Assembly: GCA_031178585.1 (NCBI GenBank)
Contig: JAPSIT010000039.1
Location: 1 to 14,927, forward strand
DNA: 14,927 nucleotides
Source of the DNA: Arthrobacter sp.
GTDB lineage: Bacteria; Actinomycetota; Actinomycetes; Actinomycetales; Micrococcaceae
Direction: 5' to 3'
Below, piece after piece: positions 7,530 through 12,718 of the stretch. Position numbers and translations under genes: made by a program. The notes beneath the pieces were generated by a model, which did no database searches, was not told the DNA's origin, and saw only the letters and a program-made list of their open reading frames with translations. How positions within the stretch are numbered: position 1 is the first letter of the stretch; each line of letters starts with the position of its first letter.

Positions 7530-7979
7530 CTAGGCTGCCTGGTTGAGTGCATCCTCCACCGCCACCCAGGAGATCATGGCGCACTTCACCCGCGCTGCGT
7601 AGCGGGCTACACCTTCGAACGCAGCGGCGTCACCCAGCACCTCGGGATCCGCCTGCACTTTGCCCCGCGAACGGAGGACGTCCCGGAAGCTGCCGATCAC
7701 GTCGCGCAGTTCGTCCACGGACATGCCTTCCGCCATCTCGCTGAGGACAGATGCCGACGCCATGGAGATGGAGCAGCCGGCCCCGTCCCACGCCACCTGT
7801 GACACGGTCCCGTGGTCCACCGCAACCCGCACGGTCACCTCATCACCGCAGACAGGATTCAGCTGGTGCGACTGTCCGGTGGAGGCTCCGTCGGGGGCTG
7901 CCCTTTCGGACAGGCCGCTGCCATGGCGCGCTTTGGAGTGGTCAAGGATGATCTGCTGGTACAGCTGGTCAAGGCTCAT
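7530..7979 (-). CDS. sufU: Fe-S cluster assembly sulfur acceptor, SufU
   Basis: SufU is a zinc-containing NifU/IscU-fold protein that accepts persulfide sulfur from SufS in the cytoplasm and passes it toward Fe-S cluster assembly. The product is 149 residues, the usual size. The ligand residues are all present: Cys44 and Asp46 in NPVCGDEV, Cys69 in GAGCSIS, and Cys133 in RVKCAMISW. The insertion between the second and third Cys that distinguishes SufU from IscU is there (about 95-115). The ATG at 7979 has a purine-rich GGCAGGT about 10 nt upstream. It lies 31 nt downstream of sufS and is presumably co-transcribed with it. No sufT or sufBCD genes accompany it; the next gene to the left is convergent. 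Confidence is high. Confidence 0.95.
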   Translation of the reverse strand: MSLDQLYQQIILDHSKARHGSGLSERAAPDGASTGQSHQLNPVCGDEVTVRVAVDHGTVSQVAWDGAGCSISMASASVLSEMAEGMSVDELRDVIGSFRDVLRSRGKVQADPEVLGDAAAFEGVARYAARVKCAMISWVAVEDALNQAA

Positions 7980-8010
7980 GCTGCGTTACCTGCCTTCAGG
8001 AGTGCCCGCA

Positions 8011-9336
8011 CTAGGCGCGGAAGTAGGCGCGGACCCCGGACATTGCATCCAGGAATTCATCCACGTCATCGGTGGTGTTATAGAGATAGGCGCTGGCCCG
8101 CGTGGTGGCCGTGAGGCCCAGGCGGCGGTGCAGCGGCTGGGCGCAGTGGTGACCGACGCGGACGGCGATGCCGCGCGCATCCAGGAACTGGCCGACGTCG
8201 TGCGCGTGAACGCCGGCGACGTCAAACGCCGCGAGGCCGATACGCTCCTGGCCTGCAGCCGGGCCGAGAACACGGATTCCGTCGATGGCTTCAAGCCCGG
8301 CCACCATGCGCTGGCCGAGTTCAGACTCCCAGCGGTGCACTCGGTCAAGGCCGGTCTCGGTGAGGTAATTGACGGCGGCAGCGAGGGCTACGGCCTGGGA
8401 AATTTTCTGCGTTCCGGCCTCGAACCTTTGCGGCGCGGGCAGATAGTCGGCCCGTTCCATGCTCACGGTGGTGATCATCGACCCGCCGGTCAGGAACGGG
8501 GGTAGCACGTCCAGCAGGTCCTGCTTGCCGTAGAGCACGCCGATGCCGGTGGGTCCCAGCATCTTGTGGCCGGAGAAGACGGCGAAATCGACGTCCAGCT
8601 CCATGACGTTGAGCGACAGGTGCGGTGCGGACTGGCAGGCATCAAGCACCACCAAGGCACCGGCACGCCGTGCCAGGGCCACAAGCTCCCGGACCGGGTT
8701 GATGGTGCCGAGCACATTGGAGGCGTGCGTGAAGGCGAGAACCCTGGTGCGCTCCCCCACAATGGCCGAGGCCTGGTCCAGCTGCAGTTTTCCGGCATCG
8801 TCAAGGGGAATGTAGCGCAGCGTCGCGCCCGTCCGGAAGGCCAGCTCCTGCCACGGGATAAGGTTCGCGTGGTGCTCCATCTCGGTGACCACAATCTCGT
8901 CTCCGGGTCCGAGAGCCAACTCCCGGAGCCGCGCATCGCCCCGGTTCTGCCCGGCCCACAGGGTGGCATTGGACAGCGCATAGCTGATCAGGTTCAGGCC
9001 TTCGGTCGCGTTGGAGGTCCAGACGATTTCCTCGTACTGCGCACCAACGAAATCAGCGACAGTCTGCCGGGCGTCCTCGAACGCCTCCGTCGCTTCCACG
9101 GCCAGGTGGTGTGCCCCGCGGTGCACCGCAGCATTACGCTGCTCGTAGAATTCCTGTTCGGCCTCGATCACGCTCAAGGGGTTCTGCGAGGTGGCGCCGG
9201 AATCCAGGTAAACCAGGGGGCGGCCGTTGACGAGCTGGTCCAAGACGGGAAAGTCGTTCCGGATCCTGCGGACCTCGGCGTTGTCCATCGCGGGAAGGGC
9301 GCGTTCCAGCGTGGTTGGCGTTGCTACTACGGCCAA
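8011..9336 (-). CDS. sufS: Cysteine desulfurase SufS (TTG start)
   Basis: A PLP-dependent group II cysteine desulfurase that converts cysteine to alanine and carries the released sulfur as a persulfide for Fe-S cluster assembly with SufU. With the chosen start it is 441 residues, including an N-terminal extension of about 20 residues before the conserved MDNAEVRRIRNDFPVL region. Visible active-site residues are Asp232 and Gln235 in the DACQSAPH motif, the PLP lysine Lys258 in FSGHKMLGP, and the persulfide Cys398 in VRVGHHCAQP. Start choice: a TTG at 9336 has AAGGAG 5 nt upstream, whereas the next in-frame ATG, at the MDNAEV sequence, lacks a Shine-Dalgarno, and the frame further upstream reads through Pro-rich repeat DNA. 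A perfect inverted repeat sits just upstream of the ribosome binding site. A 10-bp direct repeat overlaps the stop codon. sufU follows. Confidence 0.95.
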   Translation of the reverse strand: MAVVATPTTLERALPAMDNAEVRRIRNDFPVLDQLVNGRPLVYLDSGATSQNPLSVIEAEQEFYEQRNAAVHRGAHHLAVEATEAFEDARQTVADFVGAQYEEIVWTSNATEGLNLISYALSNATLWAGQNRGDARLRELALGPGDEIVVTEMEHHANLIPWQELAFRTGATLRYIPLDDAGKLQLDQASAIVGERTRVLAFTHASNVLGTINPVRELVALARRAGALVVLDACQSAPHLSLNVMELDVDFAVFSGHKMLGPTGIGVLYGKQDLLDVLPPFLTGGSMITTVSMERADYLPAPQRFEAGTQKISQAVALAAAVNYLTETGLDRVHRWESELGQRMVAGLEAIDGIRVLGPAAGQERIGLAAFDVAGVHAHDVGQFLDARGIAVRVGHHCAQPLHRRLGLTATTRASAYLYNTTDDVDEFLDAMSGVRAYFRA

Positions 9337-9341
9337 TGGGA

Positions 9342-9347
9342 CTCCTT
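9342..9347 (-). promoter_or_regulatory. Ribosome binding site fixing the TTG start of sufS
   Basis: On the minus strand AAGGAG (9347 to 9342) is followed after 5 nt by TTG at 9336. It is the only good Shine-Dalgarno near the N-terminus, so it decides the unusual start codon. Confidence 0.7.
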
Positions 9348-9355
9348 GGGATGCC

Positions 9356-9371
9356 TTGAGGTACCCCTCAA
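9356..9371. promoter_or_regulatory. Perfect inverted repeat in the sufS leader, candidate operator
   Basis: TTGAGG-TACC-CCTCAA is a perfect 6-bp inverted repeat with a 4-bp spacer, lying 9 bp upstream of the sufS Shine-Dalgarno. Its position suits a repressor site overlapping the promoter or transcription start, or a leader hairpin. Which regulator would bind it cannot be told from the sequence. Confidence 0.4.
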
Positions 9372-9395
9372 TTGTCCCACAGGGCAGTATTGGCG

Positions 9396-9446
9396 ACGGC
9401 TTAGGCTGTGCTGGGTTGGGCTGCGGCTGCGCTGGGCTTGGGTGGC
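9396..9446. repeat. Low-complexity near-tandem repeats (GGGCT / GCTGGG type)
   Basis: Short units such as GGCTGTGCTGGG, GGGCTGCGGCTG and CGCTGGGCTTGGG recur imperfectly. Read leftward in the sufS frame they would encode a Pro/Gln/Ala-rich run, but this lies upstream of the ribosome binding site chosen for sufS and is probably not translated. It looks like a replication-slippage product. Confidence 0.5.
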
Positions 9447-9462
9447 CGGAGTGCACGTGTAA

Positions 9463-9521
9463 GGGCCGGCGACGGCTGGGGGGAGAGCCTCGGTCTCAGA
9501 AGGCTCTGACGTCGCCGGCCC
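9463..9521. repeat. Nested 11-bp + 7-bp inverted repeat (stem-loop element)
   Basis: GGGCCGGCGAC at 9463-9473 pairs perfectly with GTCGCCGGCCC at 9511-9521. Inside it AGAGCCT at 9484-9490 pairs with AGGCTCT at 9501-9507 around a 10-nt loop. The result is a 59-nt two-helix hairpin with an asymmetric internal loop (10 nt on the left, 3 nt on the right). There is no T-run on either side, so it is not an ordinary terminator. It may be part of a structured RNA or a protein-binding element. Confidence 0.6.
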
Positions 9522-9676
9522 CGCTTGAACCCGAACCCCTGGGGGCCGGAAACTGTTGCATCATGTATGACTGCATCATGCGAGACCTGGTAAGTCTGGT
9601 GGCAGCTTCTGCAAATGAACTGATCCATCGGTTTCCGCTGCCAGTAACAGTTAATCGCGTACCGTGACCGGCAGCA

Positions 9677-9700
9677 CGAGTACCGAGTACTCGTTTTTTT
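9677..9700 (+). terminator. Rightward intrinsic terminator without an assigned gene
   Basis: CGAGTA (9677-9682) and TACTCG (9688-9693) form a perfect 6-bp stem with a 5-nt loop, followed at once by seven T residues (9694-9700). Seven T in a row is striking in this GC-rich DNA. The orientation is rightward only: on the other strand no T-run follows the stem. Both flanking genes are leftward, so this terminator must serve an unannotated rightward transcript, insulate the 3' end of the LuxR-family gene from antisense reading, or be a relic. Confidence 0.75.
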
Positions 9701-9829
9701 AGGTAATTGACTACTGGTTTCCGCAGGTGGCCATGACCGTGCCGCAGGCAGGGCCGGGGGCGGGCTTCGGCGCTGCGTTCTGCCGGCTAGGTCATGCGTC
9801 CTGCAGGCTGATTTTTGGACACAGCTCTG

Positions 9830-9856
9830 TCTTGGGAAGCGCTATTTCTTGGGAAG
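9830..9856. repeat. 10-bp direct repeat across the stop codon of the LuxR-family gene
   Basis: TCTTGGGAAG occurs at 9830-9839 and again at 9847-9856, 17 bp apart, flanking the TAG stop (9842-9844, minus strand). The inner copy encodes the end of the protein (Pro-Lys-Lys). It may reflect slippage or a past stop-codon shift. Confidence 0.5.
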
Positions 9857-12718
9857 TGCGAGCGCGAGTTCATCCCGCCGGCGTACGCCGAGCTTGACGT
9901 AGCTGCGGTACAGGTGCCCTTCGACGGTCCGCACCGAGACCATGAGCTGCTGGGCAATCTCGCGGTCGGACAGCCCCTGGACCGCCAGCTCCACTATGTC
10001 ACGCTCCCGGCGTGTGAGGTGGACACTGGGAACCGAGGCCACGAACGGGCTTTCGCGGAACCGTTCGCCGAGTTCCTGGTCGCATTTTTCGCGGTGCGCC
10101 ACCGCCTGCCGTGCACGGCGCCGCTCCCCCGCCCCGTCCAGGACGGCACCGGCCCGGGCATAGGCCTCGCGAGCCAGGTTAACCAGCCCTGCTTCTTCAA
10201 GCGCGGCCGCGGTCTCCATGAGAATGTCTGCGTCACCGCTTGCCCAGGCTTCCGCCAGCTGATGCCACCCTGCGGCCCAGCGTCCCTCGACGGCGTCAGA
10301 CAACGTCGCGATTTCATCGGCAACCGTGTGGTCTCCCAGATCAGAACACAGGATCAGGCACTCCATCCTGATTCCCGGAAGGGCCATGACGGCGGGCGAT
10401 GCCGCGAGCTCACGCAGCCGGGCCAGGCCGCTGCCCTTGCGGTCAAGATATTCTGCGGCGGCAGCAGCATAGCCCTCAGCAAGGAGTTCCCCGCCGGGCC
10501 CCATAGCGTGGCGGGCGGCGATCAAATCCTGCTCGAGTCGCTGGGCCTGCGCCCCGTCCCCCAGCCGTGCGGCGGCGTAAAAGGCAAGCGCCGCCCCGAA
10601 CCGGAACTGCTGGAGCGGGTCGTTGATGCGAAGCGCCTCGACGGCCGGAAGCAGCACGTGGTAGGCCCGCTCCAGCTGGCCCTGCCGCAGGAAGCCCAGA
10701 CCGCGGAGCACCTGGATTCCCCCGCCGAAGGTGGCGGCTCCCTCGTTCTCCTCCACGGAGGAGCTCGCCAGCTCATGCTCTGCCGATTCCCAGTTGCCGG
10801 AAGCAAGGGACGCTGCAACCAGCCGCGTCAGGACGAACTCGTTGAAAAAGTAAAGGCCGGCCTGCAGCGGACGCGCAGGCGCCGCAGCAAGGGCGGCCGC
10901 ATGTGCCTGGTGCGCCAGCCCTGCTGATACGAGGGCCTGGGCAAGGAGGGCGTGCGAGATGGACTGAATGGCATCAGCCACCGCACCGGGCCAGCTGACC
11001 GCAGGGCCTTCCTCCGTGCCAGAAGCCGCGGATTCTGCCGGCCGAGTCTCGGCGCGATCTGATTCTGCGCGTTCTTCGCGTATGGATTCCGCACGTCCGG
11101 ATTCCGCGCGCCCGGTAGACGCACCAGCTGCGGCCATGGCAGGTCGGGCACTGACTGATACGTCGGTGCCAGCCCAGGCGTTCCTGCCAGTCGTCCGGGC
11201 GGCAATCAGCGACCGGATGCCCTCGTGGTCGGCGGCCTCGGCAAGCTCGAGCAGGTTGTGGATGGTGTCTTGCCAGGAGGACCGGATGTCATGACCGGCG
11301 TCTGACAGCTGGCCGCGCGACTCGGCCCGAAGCTGTTGCGCTGATTTACCGAGCGCCAGGTGCGCGGACGCCCTGAGCATGAGGACATGCGGAGCTTCCG
11401 GGTGGGCGGCCAGTTCCAGCCAGCACGAGTCAAGGAGGGCCGCGGCCTCCCGGTACTTGCCCTCGTTGAAGAGTGCCCTGGCGGAAATCGACTGTGCGTG
11501 GGCCTGCAGCTCCGGTGCGCGGACATGTCCGGCCATGAGCCGGGCGCCTGCGTTGTTGAACCTGGTGACTGCCAGCAGGGCGGCATCAAGGAGGTCAGGA
11601 TCGGCGACGTCCAGGCCGCACTCCAGCGACCACTCAACCATCCGGAGCCTGCCCTCCGGGCCGGCCGTCATCGGATCGAGATACCTGGTCATCTTTTGGC
11701 GCAACTGGAGGCTGCGCGACACTGAGACCTGGTGCCGCATGGATTCGCCCATGATCGGGTGCCAGATACGCAGCTGGGTGCGCTGCCCGTTGGATTCGCT
11801 GACCAGCTGGTGGTCCAACAGGGAACGGACCACGGCACCCCCGCACACGTCCTCAATGACGCTGCGGTCAACCGGCTCAGCCAGGGCAATGAGCCTGAGC
11901 GCTTCCTGCTCCTCCTGGGTCCTGCGCAGGAGATCTTTGACGACGACGTCGGACAGCCTGGGTCCGTCGGCCGGCAGCGGACCCAGCAGCAGCCAGATCC
12001 CGTTGCGTTTGGTAAGGATGCCCGCTTCGACCGCATCACCCAGAATGCAGTTCAGGAGCAGGGGGTTCCCGCCTGAGGCAGACCACAATGACTGCACGGT
12101 GTTGGCCGGGACGGTACCCTGCAGCGTGTGCTCCACCACCTCGGTGACCTGCTCGCCGTTGAGGGGCTTGAGGTCTATCCGTTCGGCCTGGCCGTCGTAC
12201 CACAGCTGGTTCAGTGCCTGCGGCAGCCCCGGCCGCGGGCGTCCGGAGGCCAGCACACTGGCCCATCCGGCCGACATCATATCCACCACCATGTTGGCCG
12301 TCGCTTCGTCCAGGTTGTGCGCATCGTCGACGACGAGGAGCAGCGGTACGTCCTTGCCGGCCTTGAGTTCCTGGAAGTACGCCCATACCGACCGCAGCAC
12401 CGCCACCGGCGAGTCTGACTCCTCCGGCGGAAGATCGGCCGTGTAGGGAGCGAGGACGCCGTAGGGGACCTTTGAGAGTGACGAACTGCCGTGGATACGG
12501 AGGATGGTCATTTCGGACGCCAGCCTCCCGCTGACGGCGTCGGTCAGCGATGATTTCCCCAAGCCTGGCCCGGCCATGAGAAACACAGCCTGGCTTGCCC
12601 GGCTGCGGATGGTGCCGCAGACGTGTTCAATCACCTCGTTCCGCCCGGTGAGCTGCCTGTGGTCCGCAGCGGGCTCCGGCTTCTGCGGACGGCCCTTAGA
12701 CGAGTCCAGGCAGATCAC
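9842..12718 (-). CDS. Large ATP-binding LuxR-family transcriptional regulator (LAL/STAND-like)
   Basis: A 958-residue signal-responsive regulator. The N-terminal P-loop ATPase has the GRNEVI lead-in, Walker A GPGLGKSS (50-57), Walker B LLLVVDDAHN (126-135, Asp131-Asp132) and the GGNPLLL sequence typical of the end of STAND/AAA modules. A long, mostly helical middle follows (about 290-880, TPR-like by appearance), interrupted by a charged RAES-repeat linker at 536-563. The C-terminus is a LuxR/GerE helix-turn-helix (about 898-955) with LTRRERDIVELA and SVRTVEGHLY, which binds DNA. In this class nucleotide and ligand state usually control DNA binding; inducer and targets are unknown here. The start is a GTG at 12718 overlapping the upstream paralogue by 23 nt with no properly spaced Shine-Dalgarno, so translation is probably coupled. 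A start slightly further in (a CTG) is possible. Confidence 0.9.
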   Translation of the reverse strand: MICLDSSKGRPQKPEPAADHRQLTGRNEVIEHVCGTIRSRASQAVFLMAGPGLGKSSLTDAVSGRLASEMTILRIHGSSSLSKVPYGVLAPYTADLPPEESDSPVAVLRSVWAYFQELKAGKDVPLLLVVDDAHNLDEATANMVVDMMSAGWASVLASGRPRPGLPQALNQLWYDGQAERIDLKPLNGEQVTEVVEHTLQGTVPANTVQSLWSASGGNPLLLNCILGDAVEAGILTKRNGIWLLLGPLPADGPRLSDVVVKDLLRRTQEEQEALRLIALAEPVDRSVIEDVCGGAVVRSLLDHQLVSESNGQRTQLRIWHPIMGESMRHQVSVSRSLQLRQKMTRYLDPMTAGPEGRLRMVEWSLECGLDVADPDLLDAALLAVTRFNNAGARLMAGHVRAPELQAHAQSISARALFNEGKYREAAALLDSCWLELAAHPEAPHVLMLRASAHLALGKSAQQLRAESRGQLSDAGHDIRSSWQDTIHNLLELAEAADHEGIRSLIAARTTGRNAWAGTDVSVSARPAMAAAGASTGRAESGRAESIREERAESDRAETRPAESAASGTEEGPAVSWPGAVADAIQSISHALLAQALVSAGLAHQAHAAALAAAPARPLQAGLYFFNEFVLTRLVAASLASGNWESAEHELASSSVEENEGAATFGGGIQVLRGLGFLRQGQLERAYHVLLPAVEALRINDPLQQFRFGAALAFYAAARLGDGAQAQRLEQDLIAARHAMGPGGELLAEGYAAAAAEYLDRKGSGLARLRELAASPAVMALPGIRMECLILCSDLGDHTVADEIATLSDAVEGRWAAGWHQLAEAWASGDADILMETAAALEEAGLVNLAREAYARAGAVLDGAGERRRARQAVAHREKCDQELGERFRESPFVASVPSVHLTRRERDIVELAVQGLSDREIAQQLMVSVRTVEGHLYRSYVKLGVRRRDELALALPKK
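11030..11113 (-). repeat. RAES-type repeat encoding a charged linker in the LuxR-family regulator
   Basis: The protein carries RAES at 537-540, 542-545 and 550-553, RAET at 555-558 and RPAES at 559-563. At DNA level the copies around 11084-11113 are adjacent 15-bp units (plus-strand GATTCCGCACGTCCG and GATTCCGCGCGCCCG), with more diverged copies to the left. It is probably a disordered linker that can change in length by slippage. Confidence 0.7.

Larger units (their letters stand above)
9348..9841. other. Gene-poor intergenic region rich in repeats and hairpins
   Basis: About 490 bp between leftward sufS and the end of the leftward LuxR-family gene. In order it holds the sufS leader palindrome (9356-9371), a G/C-rich near-repeat stretch (9396-9446), a nested stem-loop (9463-9521), a 9-bp direct repeat (9557-9580), a 6-bp inverted repeat TGGCAG/CTGCCA (9600-9605/9638-9643), a rightward terminator (9677-9700) and a featureless GC-rich part (9720-9830). 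Base composition drops to 50% GC over 9541-9720 (90 of 180 by count), against 75% over 9421-9480. I find no convincing protein gene; one micro-ORF is discussed as a finding. Confidence 0.6.

Noticed and set aside
9337..9456. Upstream extension of SufS by about 40 residues to an earlier start
   Set aside because: The extension is translated from repeat DNA, is Pro/Gln-rich and unlike SufS N-termini, and would bury the good AAGGAG site that precedes the TTG at 9336.
9463..9521. tRNA or other known structured RNA gene at the nested hairpin
   Set aside because: The 11-bp outer helix and two-helix layout do not fit a tRNA cloverleaf, and I saw none of the conserved sequences of the SRP RNA. A covariance-model search would decide.
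9401..9628. 75-codon minus-strand frame with a CxxC motif near its start
   Set aside because: No Shine-Dalgarno before its ATG, and the second half is Pro/Arg/Ala-rich translation of the low-complexity repeats. A single CxxC is too little evidence for a zinc-ribbon protein.
9707..9712. TTGACT as a -35 promoter box (plus strand)
   Set aside because: No TANNNT-like -10 hexamer occurs 16-18 bp downstream, and no rightward gene follows it.
9773..9817. Possible terminator for the LuxR-family gene near CCTGCAGG and the T-run at 9811-9815
   Set aside because: The 8-bp palindrome leaves no loop, and the T-run is on the plus strand, the wrong side for the leftward gene.
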